DNA from: an uncultured Aquimarina sp.
GTDB lineage: Bacteria; Bacteroidota; Bacteroidia; Flavobacteriales; Flavobacteriaceae
DNA: 64,000 bases
Direction of reading: 5' to 3'
Assembly (NCBI GenBank): GCA_947497175.1
Contig: CANMFM010000010.1
Coordinates: 94,542-158,541, forward strand
Below are positions 27,234 to 34,493 of the stretch, in pieces; position 1 is the first letter of the stretch; every line of letters starts with the position of its first letter. Made by a program: the position numbers and the translations under genes. Below the pieces are notes generated by a model. That model had not been told where the DNA came from. It saw nothing but the letters and a program-made list of their open reading frames with translations, and did no database searches.

Positions 27234-28475
27234 TTGAATTTCGAGTATTTTATTGCCAAACGCCTTATCAAAGGTAAGGAACATAAAAGTAGCATTTCGG
27301 CTCCAATCATAAAAATTGCGATTTCGGCAATTGCAATGGGTATGATTATGATGCTGATTACTGTAGCTACAGGTGTAGGTTTACAACGTAAAATTCGTGA
27401 AAAAGTTGCAGCCTTTAATGGGCATGTGGTAATTTCCAGTTTTGACAACAATAATAATCTGGAATCCTGGATCCCAATCAAAAAACAACAAGATTTCTAT
27501 CCCAATTTTAATAGTGTTGAAGGAATTACTCATATTCGTGGTGTTGCGACCAAGATCGGAGTGATTAGAACGGCTTCTGATTTTGAAGGAATTGTAATGA
27601 AAGGGGTTGGTGAAGATTATAACTGGGGACATTTTGAAGAATACCTGGTTGAGGGTCGGTTACCGGATTTTTCAGAAAATCTAAATCAGGAGATTTTAAT
27701 TTCAGAATATATAGCCAAACGTTTGGGATTACATGTGGGGGATAAAGCGATCACTTATTTTTTAAAGAAAAATGATGCTGCGAATTCGCGACCAAATATT
27801 AGAGCTCTAGAAATTGTGGGTATTTATAATTCGGGATTTCAGGAGTTTGATGAAAAGTTTTTATTTGCTGATATTCGTCATATCCAACGAATGAATAAGT
27901 GGGGCGATGATGAGATAGGCAATTTTGAAGTATTCATAGACGATTTTGATAAGATAGATCAAAAAGGACAAGAAATATATGAAAACATCCCGTCGGTACT
28001 CGATAGTCAGACTATTACCTTAAAATATGCCACCATTTTCGAATGGCTAAAACTTTTTGATCTTAATATTATAGGAATCATAAGTATTATTATCCTGGTG
28101 GCTGGGATCAATATGATAACTGCTCTTTTAGTGTTGATACTCGAAAGAACTCCTATGATAGGAATATTAAAGGGGTTAGGAGCTAGTGATTGGAGTATAA
28201 GAAAAGTCTTTTTATACAATGCCGCATATCTAATTTTAGTTGGTTTGTTTTGGGGCAATCTAATAGGGATTGGGTTACTCTTTTTACAGGATTACTACGG
28301 AATTGTTAGCCTTAACCCAGAAACATATTATGTAAATAGGGCTCCGGTATTTATAGATTTCGGATATATTCTATTACTTAATTTAGGAACTATGGTATTA
28401 TGTTTAATCATGTTGCTTATTCCTTCATATATAGTAGCTAAGATATCACCTACTAAGTCTATTCGTTTTCAGTAA
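27234..28475 (+). CDS. LolC/LolE-type lipoprotein-release ABC permease
   Basis: A 413-residue FtsX/MacB-fold permease with an N-terminal transmembrane helix (about residues 26-48), a large periplasmic domain (about 50-265) and three C-terminal helices (about 277-300, 320-345, 375-400). The layout and the opening NFEYFIAKRL match Bacteroidota LolC/E-like proteins, which extract lipoproteins from the inner membrane with a LolD ATPase. The start codon is TTG at 27234, because a stop codon lies three codons upstream and no ATG precedes the conserved N-terminus. The high density of lipoprotein genes nearby fits. The ATPase partner is not adjacent. Confidence 0.82.
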   Translation: MNFEYFIAKRLIKGKEHKSSISAPIIKIAISAIAMGMIMMLITVATGVGLQRKIREKVAAFNGHVVISSFDNNNNLESWIPIKKQQDFYPNFNSVEGITHIRGVATKIGVIRTASDFEGIVMKGVGEDYNWGHFEEYLVEGRLPDFSENLNQEILISEYIAKRLGLHVGDKAITYFLKKNDAANSRPNIRALEIVGIYNSGFQEFDEKFLFADIRHIQRMNKWGDDEIGNFEVFIDDFDKIDQKGQEIYENIPSVLDSQTITLKYATIFEWLKLFDLNIIGIISIIILVAGINMITALLVLILERTPMIGILKGLGASDWSIRKVFLYNAAYLILVGLFWGNLIGIGLLFLQDYYGIVSLNPETYYVNRAPVFIDFGYILLLNLGTMVLCLIMLLIPSYIVAKISPTKSIRFQ

Positions 28476-28644
28476 GTAGCTTATGAAAATCCTTCCATAA
28501 TTCTCAAGACTCTTGCTAAATTCTTGTTGCAAATCCAAATTATGAAGGTGTGAATTCTTTATTAGTAATTTTGTATTTAAAAACACTTACTAATTAAAAC
28601 ACTACGAATTCTCATTTATAGATCTAATTTATGTCTCGGTAAAA

Positions 28645-28652
28645 TATATTTG
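28645..28652 (+). promoter_or_regulatory. -7 promoter element of the fasciclin gene
   Basis: TATATTTG, 17 bases before the start codon at 28670. It is flanked by a 7-bp inverted repeat (GTAAAAT at 28639-28645, ATTTTAC at 28661-28667) that could be an operator. Confidence 0.5.
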
Positions 28653-28669
28653 ACTTCAAAATTTTACCT

Positions 28670-29260
28670 ATGAATCTTAGAATAGCATTTTACATTTTTA
28701 CCATTTCGGGAGTATTACTTTTTAGCGCTTGTACGCAACCACAAAAAACCACTGTTAAAAATCAAAATGATAAGTTAATTGCACAAGCTAACATTGATGC
28801 TGTAGAAGAAAAAATTCCTACGCTTTCAGAGATTATATCCATTGATGTTGGATTTACTAAGTTATCAGAAATGATGCAAGCTACCGGGTATATCAAAAAA
28901 CTTGAAGGAGAAGGCCCCTATACTGTTTTTGCTCCAACCAATGGTGCACTGGATAGGTTACACCCAAAGACATTAGAAAGTCTAAAGAAACCTGAAAATC
29001 AGGAAAAATTAATTTCAATGTTAAACTATCATATCATTTCAGGATTAATTAACAAACAAGATATAATCAAGGCTATTAAGGAGTATGGCGGAAGTGTAAA
29101 ATTAAAAACCATTGCCGGAGATCAATTAACAGCCACTATGAAAAAGGATAAAATCTATTTGATCGATGAGAGAGGAAACGCTGGTCGATTAATGATTAAC
29201 GATATTGAAGCCTCTAACGGGATAATTCACACTACAGAATCCGTAATGATGCCAAACTAA
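28670..29260 (+). CDS. Fasciclin (FAS1) domain lipoprotein
   Basis: A 196-residue lipoprotein (lipobox LLFSAC) with one FAS1 domain (about residues 55-195). It shows the H1 box EGPYTVFAPTNGALDRL and the H2-type ending NGIIHTTESVMMP. FAS1 domains mediate adhesion or matrix contacts. A strong terminator follows, and the gene is monocistronic. Confidence 0.9.
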   Translation: MNLRIAFYIFTISGVLLFSACTQPQKTTVKNQNDKLIAQANIDAVEEKIPTLSEIISIDVGFTKLSEMMQATGYIKKLEGEGPYTVFAPTNGALDRLHPKTLESLKKPENQEKLISMLNYHIISGLINKQDIIKAIKEYGGSVKLKTIAGDQLTATMKKDKIYLIDERGNAGRLMINDIEASNGIIHTTESVMMPN

Positions 29261-29292
29261 TAAATAACAACCACAATCAATTATTGGCGTGT

Positions 29293-29328
29293 AAACGGAA
29301 GCGATCCTAATGTAGCTTCCGTTTTTTT
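29293..29328 (+). terminator. Intrinsic terminator of the fasciclin gene
   Basis: A 10-bp perfect stem (AAACGGAAGC at 29293-29302 with GCTTCCGTTT at 29315-29324) continues into a run of T. Confidence 0.9.
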
Positions 29329-29754
29329 ATAAATTGATTTTTACTTGATACATCATTTCATTAAAACAAACCACTTGAACTGACGTTGCGATTAAGCTCA
29401 ACACAGATCAAACATACACGCTACGTCACATCGAGTGCTACGCCCTAGCGGGGTGTATCGAGATGCTTTCGTAACTAAAAAGGTTCTCGATAGCTCTGCT
29501 GAGCCTGTCGAAGTACAATTTTTCTCCATTCCATTCCAAAAAACCACTCGAACTGACGGGCTAACATGCGAGGTCACATCGAGTGCCACGCCCTAGCGGG
29601 GTGTATCGAGATGTTTTAGAACCGAAAAGTCCAAAAAAAGGGAACATCATCTATGGTGCTCCTTATATCTTAGCTACTTTTAATCAAGCCTCATACTTTA
29701 ACCAAACCTCATAGGTCTTCAAGACCTGTGAGGTTTCGCATATTGTTTATTTGG
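29329..29754. repeat. Cluster of dispersed REP-like repeats, left edge of island
   Basis: No gene was seen. The region is built of repeats. A 41-base unit beginning GTCACATCGAGTG occurs at 29425-29465 and 29573-29613 and contains a stem around CTAGC. Copies of CCACTCGAACTGACG occur near 29371 (one change) and 29544. A 36-base block beginning GGTTCTCGATAGCTCTGC (29482-29517) recurs exactly at 34184-34219 on the other side of the island. A 16-bp-arm palindrome (29704-29736) lies just after the next gene's stop codon. Confidence 0.7.
29704..29736. repeat. Palindromic REP element
   Basis: AAACCTCATAGGTCTT (29704-29719) and its complement (29721-29736) match at 15 of 16 positions. It is related to the palindrome embedded in the barrel gene at 6728-6754. 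It may also serve as transcript end for the minus-strand gene ending at 29755. Confidence 0.6.
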
Positions 29755-30444
29755 TTATACTATCTCCTCTTCTTCAACGGATAGTAAACTACCAGATCGG
29801 GAAGGGGTGCGGTACAGGTCTCGTTTTGCTGGTGACTCATCAAACACATTATCGGCTGCCGCGTTGATTTTTTGCAGAATGGCATAGAGCTCATTAAGCT
29901 GCTCTATGCGCTCAGCAGTATCTACCATACGTGTGCCTTTTTTCTGTTCTTGCTCTTTATTGGCTTCGCGTAGGGCTTGTGCCAGGATAGCAGATTGCTT
30001 TAGTATTTCTACCGGCACACTCGTGGCTTCTAAAGCTGTACGATGTTGAGCGATGGTATCTGATAACCCTTCCATAAACTGAATCATTTTGGTCTGGTTA
30101 TTCGTAACCGTTCTAAAACGACCAATACCAAACTGCTTTTGTATCGCCTTTTTATCCGGGAATGCATCTAATACCCAATATCGAAGCTTTTTAAAATACG
30201 TACGGCAATCCTGCATGGCCTTTTCTACGATCTCTGTTTTTTCTTGTAGCTGCGCTACGTTGAGGTCATCGCCACCTTCTTTATAGCCTTGCGCTACCTT
30301 TAGCTCTAGCGCAGTAATAAATCCTTTGTTGAGTTTAGGATCAAAGGCGGTAAATTGATCAATATCTAGTTTTAAATGTTCTACTGTAGTGTCTCCCCAT
30401 TCTAGAAGGTTACTGTCTTTTAATCTGAAATTACGTTCTGCCAT
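29755..30444 (-). CDS. Hypothetical helical protein
   Basis: A 229-residue protein with no signal peptide or membrane segment. It is strongly helical: several amphipathic stretches (about residues 60-100 and 140-200, rich in Glu, Lys, Gln and Ala) look like coiled coils, and the C-terminus is Ser/Glu-rich. I recognise no family. It lies in the accessory island and its stop codon overlaps GTTATACTATC, a possible cassette edge. The leader is long (more than 550 bases) and contains a 21-bp tandem repeat. Confidence 0.65.
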   Translation of the reverse strand: MAERNFRLKDSNLLEWGDTTVEHLKLDIDQFTAFDPKLNKGFITALELKVAQGYKEGGDDLNVAQLQEKTEIVEKAMQDCRTYFKKLRYWVLDAFPDKKAIQKQFGIGRFRTVTNNQTKMIQFMEGLSDTIAQHRTALEATSVPVEILKQSAILAQALREANKEQEQKKGTRMVDTAERIEQLNELYAILQKINAAADNVFDESPAKRDLYRTPSRSGSLLSVEEEEIV

Positions 30445-31000
30445 TTCTTTAGGTTTTAAAAAGTGTTAGTAAATAATTTTTGTTGTAAACACATTTATAC
30501 TGGCGGTCAGACAAATTATCTAAAAGGATACCCTTCTCGACAAGACGGAAGCTCCTCTTGATAACATGCAAGCCTCTCTCTACAAGGCGGAAGCCTTTTG
30601 AGACAAGATGGAAGCCTTTCTTGACAAAGCGTAAGCTTCTAGAGACAAGACGGAAGCCTCTCTTGACAAGGAGGAAGCTTCTAGAGACAAGACGGAAGCC
30701 TCTTTTGACAAGACGGAAGCCCCTCTTGACAAAGCGGAAGCTTTTCTTGACAAAAATGAATGAACTACTAGTTTGTATATGTATTTATCTGCAATATGAC
30801 GATTGCATCGGGGTGGGTGTGCCATTAAGCAATGGTTAATATAGAGATAATATTTTGATATACAAGTAGTTTCGTTAGTTTTTGAATGCGGGATATTAAT
30901 TTTTATTGGCATTCTAGGTCTGATCTGGGGCCTATGAGGAGGGAAAGGATATGTTTTACGTTTTGTATTGGTCTATTTATGATTTTAATGTGTGGGATTG
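30445..31000. other. Long intergenic region with tandem repeat remnant
   Basis: This region lies between the hypothetical gene and the first attC-like site. Apart from the tandem repeat (30539-30748) it holds only short frames without support, including one of 63 codons at 30886 that runs into the attC-like repeat and is probably spurious. Confidence 0.5.
30539..30748 (+). repeat. Ten 21-bp tandem repeats encoding a decayed heptad array
   Basis: There are ten units of GACAAGACGGAAGCCTCTCT plus one base with no insertions or deletions, followed by a partial eleventh. Read on the plus strand from 30539 each unit gives the heptad D-K-x-E-A-x-x, a coiled-coil pattern. The frame is interrupted by TGA at 30599 and TAA at 30632 and ends at TGA after DKNE. 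Units also contain internal dyads such as GAAGCTTC. It is best read as a relic of a heptad-repeat gene; a structured leader for the minus-strand gene is the alternative. Confidence 0.65.
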
Positions 31001-31001
31001 G

Positions 31002-31077
31002 GTTAGCTATAACATCTCTTGTATGTTGCGTTTGCCTGCGAAAGCGGTATATGCAATATACAAATTGTTGTAGGTAG
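31002..31077 (-). repeat. attC-like recombination site A
   Basis: The core hairpin TTGTATGTTGC (31019-31029) pairs with GCAATATACAA (31053-31063) at 10 of 11 positions around an inner GC stem. On the minus strand the site begins CTACCTACAAC and ends GTTATAGCTAAC. Its core is nearly identical to site B (about 55 bases with one indel and a few changes). The outer arms do not pair with each other. The arm at 31067-31076 pairs instead with the arm of site B, as for integron attC halves. Confidence 0.6.
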
Positions 31078-31080
31078 TTT

Positions 31081-31629
31081 TTATTCAAATCGTTTTTTTA
31101 AGTCACTCCATTCATTAAGAAAAAAAGAATATCTTCTAACATTGTGATAATCGCCTTTATAGTATCGATGTTTTTTAAAAATTCCTTCAAGATCAAACCC
31201 TACTTTTTCAATTAGCTTTATTGATTTGATATTGTATTCAAAAACATCTAAATATAGCTTTCTAATTGGTAAATTCTGGTGAACAAAATCAAAAACTAAT
31301 TTGTATGCGTCTACACCAAAGAAGCTATTTTGATATTTTGGTAATAAAAATGCTGAAATTGAAGCGTAATTATCTGTCTTATTATGATCATGAATAAATA
31401 TTGTCCCAATATTCTCCTCTAAATTGTTTTGAATCATAAAATAAAATGAGAACTCATTTTCTATATTAAACTCAAGTAATTCGAAAAAGTGTTTTTTACT
31501 AGGGAATTCCCTAATATTTGACCAAAGCATATTATAATCAAAATCTGTAAGCCATAAGTAAATATCTTCAAAATCCTTTGCAGAAATTAATTTCAATACA
31601 GTTCTTCCTGTTGAAAGTATTTTATTCAT
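31081..31629 (-). CDS. GNAT-family N-acetyltransferase (RimJ/RimL-like)
   Basis: A 182-residue GNAT protein of the RimJ/L type. It has N-terminal GRTVLKLISAKDFEDIYLWL, the segment IGTIFIHDHN and the C-terminal acetyl-CoA-binding region IKLIEKVGFDLEGIFKKHRY then KGDYHNVRRYSFFLNEW. Its start codon directly follows the stop of the PIN gene, so the two are translationally coupled. Acetyl acceptor unknown. Within a cassette beside a nuclease it could modify or restrain that partner, or confer a separate trait; both are inference. The stop lies within a few bases of site A. Confidence 0.85.
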   Translation of the reverse strand: MNKILSTGRTVLKLISAKDFEDIYLWLTDFDYNMLWSNIREFPSKKHFFELLEFNIENEFSFYFMIQNNLEENIGTIFIHDHNKTDNYASISAFLLPKYQNSFFGVDAYKLVFDFVHQNLPIRKLYLDVFEYNIKSIKLIEKVGFDLEGIFKKHRYYKGDYHNVRRYSFFLNEWSDLKKRFE

Positions 31630-32715
31630 TTACTTGTTTACCTTTACAGAAAATAATTTTGTGATTTGCTCGTCTATAACTTTCTTTCTAAATCGTAAGT
31701 CCTCTAATAATTTTTTTTGATTTTCGTCTATTTCAGGTTTGCGAACAATATCTTCAATCATTTTTTGAATATTTCCCCCCTCTTCTTGTAATTGAAGCAA
31801 ATTATTATTTTGTTGATTATTTTCAACCTTCGGAAGAGTAACTTTTAGAAAGTTATTCTCAAAAAGAGATTCGAATTTGAATTCCTTTTTGGTAGAATCA
31901 AAATTAATAGCACTTGCGATTAGTTTTGCTATACTAAAAATATAATTTTCTAAGTTGCAAATTTGAAATTTTTTGGAGGTTTCATTATGAAACTCTTCTT
32001 TTAGTTCTGGTCTAGGGCCAATTCTTTTCCCATCTTTAAGTACCCATAACCAGTCTTCTTTTTTTTCATTGGTAACAAAGATGACATTTTTGTTTTGCTT
32101 TTTAGCTTTTTCTAATATTTCATTCCATATTATAAAGTCACCGTATTTATTTCCATTTTCTTTTTCCGAATCTTGAAATCCAGGTGGGATTTTTTTGGAA
32201 TATCTATCCTTTCCTTTTTTATGTAGTTGCAGGAGCTTTTCCTCAGTAGGGCGTTCTTCAATTTTATCTTTAAGTATTTGGTCTAACTTTTCATAAATAG
32301 AATCTTTTGCTTCTAAGCTTTTATAGTAAGCTTCTCGATGTTTAATATTTTCTATTTTTGCTTTTATGTCTTTGTCAATTAACCTTTTAATGTTAGAAGA
32401 TAGGTAATTATAAAATTTCGATTTTTGAACATCCGTTTCGAATCTATCGATTTCTGATTTTAGTTTTGAGAGTTGAGAATAGTTATCTACTATTACGTTG
32501 AACCTATTTTTGTGAAATTCAAAAGCAACATGATATGGAATAAATATTCTATCCTTAATTTTGGAGGTTAATTCGAAGAAAAGATCACTTAATTTTGGAG
32601 ATATTCGATATAAACCTAAAAGGACATTTGTGTCAAATGTGATTAAAGAATTATCCCAAATTTCTTGAACCTCTTCTAGGCTATACTTATTCCAATGTTT
32701 GAATTTCTCTTGCAT
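31630..32715 (-). CDS. PIN-like domain protein (DUF4935/PIN_8 type), putative RNase
   Basis: A 361-residue protein whose first ~250 residues form a PIN-like nuclease domain. The acidic metal-binding positions appear as D28 in LITFDTNVLLGLYR, E in YHVAFEFHKNR, D in YGDFIIWNEIL and ED in VIFVTNEKKEDWLW. A helical insert (about residues 85-170) and a Lys/Glu/Gln-rich C-terminal helical part (about 290-361) follow. PIN_8 proteins are predicted RNases, often in toxin or defence contexts (family knowledge). It is first in a two-gene unit with GNAT and has a 130-base leader reaching to site B. Confidence 0.8.
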   Translation of the reverse strand: MQEKFKHWNKYSLEEVQEIWDNSLITFDTNVLLGLYRISPKLSDLFFELTSKIKDRIFIPYHVAFEFHKNRFNVIVDNYSQLSKLKSEIDRFETDVQKSKFYNYLSSNIKRLIDKDIKAKIENIKHREAYYKSLEAKDSIYEKLDQILKDKIEERPTEEKLLQLHKKGKDRYSKKIPPGFQDSEKENGNKYGDFIIWNEILEKAKKQNKNVIFVTNEKKEDWLWVLKDGKRIGPRPELKEEFHNETSKKFQICNLENYIFSIAKLIASAINFDSTKKEFKFESLFENNFLKVTLPKVENNQQNNNLLQLQEEGGNIQKMIEDIVRKPEIDENQKKLLEDLRFRKKVIDEQITKLFSVKVNK

Positions 32716-32835
32716 TTAAAATTTGATGATTTTTAAAATGTATAATTCTGACTAACGGTTAAATTTACTATAAAATTCAACACAAAAATTTAACTCGTTA
32801 ACAAAAGAAATTAATAGAGTTTCTTTATATAGGGA

Positions 32836-32912
32836 GTTACCTACAACGTCTCTTGTATGTTGCGTTTGCCTGCCGAAGGCGGCATATGCAATATACAAAT
32901 TGTGGTGCGCAG
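32836..32912 (-). repeat. attC-like recombination site B
   Basis: It shares the core hairpin of site A (TTGTATGTTGC at 32853-32863, GCAATATACAA at 32888-32898) with a better inner stem (TGCC-GCC/GGC-GGCA). On the minus strand it begins CTGCGCACCAC and ends GTTGTAGGTAAC. The first arm matches the start of cassette 2 (GTTGTGTGCA) as a complement at 8 of 10 positions. The last arm matches site A perfectly. Confidence 0.6.
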
Positions 32913-32916
32913 TTTT

Positions 32917-33483
32917 TTATTTTATTCCTAGAGATACTTTTAGAAAAATTGGTTTTGTTTCGTCAATCACTTTTTTAAAATCTAAACTCTCTATATCAAC
33001 CTCCTTATCAGGGTTATTTAGTAATTTGTCGCTCAAATATGCATAGCACTCTTTCCCGTGTTCCAAATTCAAAACTGGAAATAAATAAAATGAGTGCTGA
33101 TACTCTTTTTTTATCTCGTCACTGTTAGTTAGTCCGACATTACAACTATAATATTCCCATTCACCATCTTCGTTTGGATAAGGTTCGTAGTCTTTTAGTT
33201 TTATTCCTTTTTTAAGTTGGTCATTTTTTATCGTGCCAAAAATATATTCACAAGTGTTGAATTCTGTACTCGGGTCAACTTTACCATCAATAACGTATTT
33301 TAGAAGTCCTTGAAATTGATTTTCTGCGTATTTGAAATTTCTATGAGCTTTTTCATAGTTACTTATATCATTCAAATCTCCAAAACCTTTAGTTTCGGAA
33401 AGTTTCTCTATTGCCTGCTCTAATTCTTTACCAGACTTCTGGTATTTAGAATGTAGTTCAGCGTATTTATCTTCGTATGTCAT
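32917..33483 (-). CDS. Hypothetical soluble protein of cassette 2
   Basis: A 188-residue protein with no signal peptide or membrane segment. The first ~75 residues are helical and charged (coiled-coil-like, KYQKSGKELEQAIEKLSETKG). The rest is a mixed alpha/beta region containing EPYPNEDGEWEYYSCNVGLT. I recognise no family. It follows the membrane-protein gene by 9 bases and is presumably co-transcribed and functionally linked with it. The stop lies a few bases from site B. Confidence 0.75.
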   Translation of the reverse strand: MTYEDKYAELHSKYQKSGKELEQAIEKLSETKGFGDLNDISNYEKAHRNFKYAENQFQGLLKYVIDGKVDPSTEFNTCEYIFGTIKNDQLKKGIKLKDYEPYPNEDGEWEYYSCNVGLTNSDEIKKEYQHSFYLFPVLNLEHGKECYAYLSDKLLNNPDKEVDIESLDFKKVIDETKPIFLKVSLGIK

Positions 33484-33492
33484 TTCTTGGTT

Positions 33493-33984
33493 TTAATAAG
33501 TGATTACTTTGATTGCTAAATAGATAAATAATAGGAACGTTACGATAATTGCAAGAAGAGACTTTAAATTCTGTCTGTTAATCATTTTACCATATTTCGT
33601 AACATCTGTGTCTAAATTCCAATTCATTCTTTGCGAAGCGTGTCGATATATTTCCATCTGTTGTTGTTCTAAAAACACTAAATAAATTAGAACTGAAATT
33701 GGCAGGATAGCTAACCATAGACTTACAATTGGATTGTCAGTTGGGAATTTTCCAAGTCCAAAATATGAAGCAACTAATATTCCGTTAATTGTAAAAAGTT
33801 TGTCGTGAATACGGTCAAATGTGGATTGAATTTTTTTGCTCGCTTCTTCTCCCTCTCGTTCAGCTTTTTGAATTAGTTTATCTCCTTCGGCTGTCAATTC
33901 ATTAGTTGAGATTCTTGCTTCATTTGTTGCGAGAATTTCTAAAATTCTTTGTAATATTTTATTTGTTTCTTTAAAGTCTGTCAT
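33493..33984 (-). CDS. Hypothetical coiled-coil membrane protein of cassette 2
   Basis: A 163-residue protein with an N-terminal charged coiled coil (about residues 5-60, including EGDKLIQKAEREGEEASKKI). Two close transmembrane helices follow (about 66-78 and 88-105, the second WLAILPISVLIYLVFL), then a cytoplasmic linker and a C-terminal transmembrane helix (about 142-162, LLAIIVTFLLFIYLAIKV). No family recognised. Small coiled-coil membrane proteins paired with a soluble partner are common in phage-defence and abortive-infection modules; that link is only inference here. Confidence 0.75.
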   Translation of the reverse strand: MTDFKETNKILQRILEILATNEARISTNELTAEGDKLIQKAEREGEEASKKIQSTFDRIHDKLFTINGILVASYFGLGKFPTDNPIVSLWLAILPISVLIYLVFLEQQQMEIYRHASQRMNWNLDTDVTKYGKMINRQNLKSLLAIIVTFLLFIYLAIKVITY

Positions 33985-34419
33985 TTCTCAAATTGCACAC
34001 AACAATCGTATATAGTTACCTTTAGTACCTATATATCTTTTTTTATATCCACTAATCTACCCCAATATTTCTAACCTTCTGATGTGGGAAACCGTAAGCA
34101 TTTTTAAAAAGATTTTTGTATGGCCCCCTTCGACAGGCTCAGGGTGACAGATTTTAGGGTCGAAGTGTTTTCGTTATTACAATGGTTCTCGATAGCTCTG
34201 CTGAGCCTGTCGAAGTACATTTTGCTTCCATTCTATTACAGCAAAACACTCGAACTGATGGGTAGGTGTGTAATGGCATTACATTATGAAAAACCACTCG
34301 AACTGACAGACGAATACGCTATCCAATATTACGTTACTCTTTTACAAATCGACAAAGGGATATCATATAAAACCGAAATTATAAAAGCGGCTTTAAAATA
34401 AAAAGTTCTTCAAAGTATA
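33985..34419. repeat. Partial attC-like site C and REP cluster, right edge of island
   Basis: TGCACACAAC (33994-34003) and a hairpin with TATATAGTTAC (34011-34019 region) and GTACCTATATA (34025-34035) resemble the outer part of an attC-like site without its far arm. Then come CCTTCGACAGGCTCAGGG (from 34127), the exact 36-base copy (34184-34219) of the left-edge repeat and two more AACACTCGAACTGA-type units (34247, 34291). A 93-codon frame across these repeats is not a credible gene. Confidence 0.65.
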
Positions 34420-34449
34420 TTGAAATCGATATTCTAGATTGTATCTTTG
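34420..34449 (+). promoter_or_regulatory. Promoter of the cysteine synthase gene
   Basis: TTG (34420-34422), 19-bp spacer and TATCTTTG (34442-34449), a consensus Bacteroidota promoter. The predicted start near 34455 leaves a ~40-base leader. Confidence 0.75.
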
Positions 34450-34493
34450 CGAAGTTAAATACCCTAGACGTTGGGTTGTTAAAATTATACATA

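Larger units (their letters stand above)
31013..32846 (-). mobile_element. Putative gene cassette 1 (PIN-GNAT)
   Basis: The segment between the GTT junctions of sites B and A holds the PIN and GNAT genes, both on the minus strand. Its two ends carry perfectly complementary 10-mers (GTTGTAGGTA at the start, TACCTACAAC before the hairpin). A circular excised form would therefore contain one complete attC-like hairpin. This is the hallmark of integron cassettes, but no integrase is in the window and the junction consensus is GTTRTR instead of GTTRRRY. Confidence 0.5.
32847..34003 (-). mobile_element. Putative gene cassette 2 (membrane protein plus soluble protein)
   Basis: On the minus strand it starts at G/TTGTGTGCAATTTGAG (junction at 34003), only 19 bases before the first start codon. 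It contains two minus-strand genes and ends with site B. The short leader with no room for a promoter is typical of integron cassettes. Confidence 0.45.

Noticed and set aside
29340..29754. CRISPR array
   Set aside because: Repeats are few, of unequal spacing (148 and 173 bases) and palindromic, with no uniform spacers and no cas genes.
30558..30912. Two frames (plus 93 codons, minus 110 codons) across the 21-bp repeats
   Set aside because: Open frames are expected in an indel-free 21-bp repeat. Neither has a convincing start or non-repeat domain. The heptad-like frame is a third one, and it has stops.
30886..31077. 63-codon hydrophobic, cysteine-containing frame
   Set aside because: Its second half runs through attC-like site A, which is conserved as DNA structure at site B without this frame.
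34120..34401. 93-codon plus-strand frame
   Set aside because: It consists largely of dispersed REP-like repeats found elsewhere in non-coding DNA.
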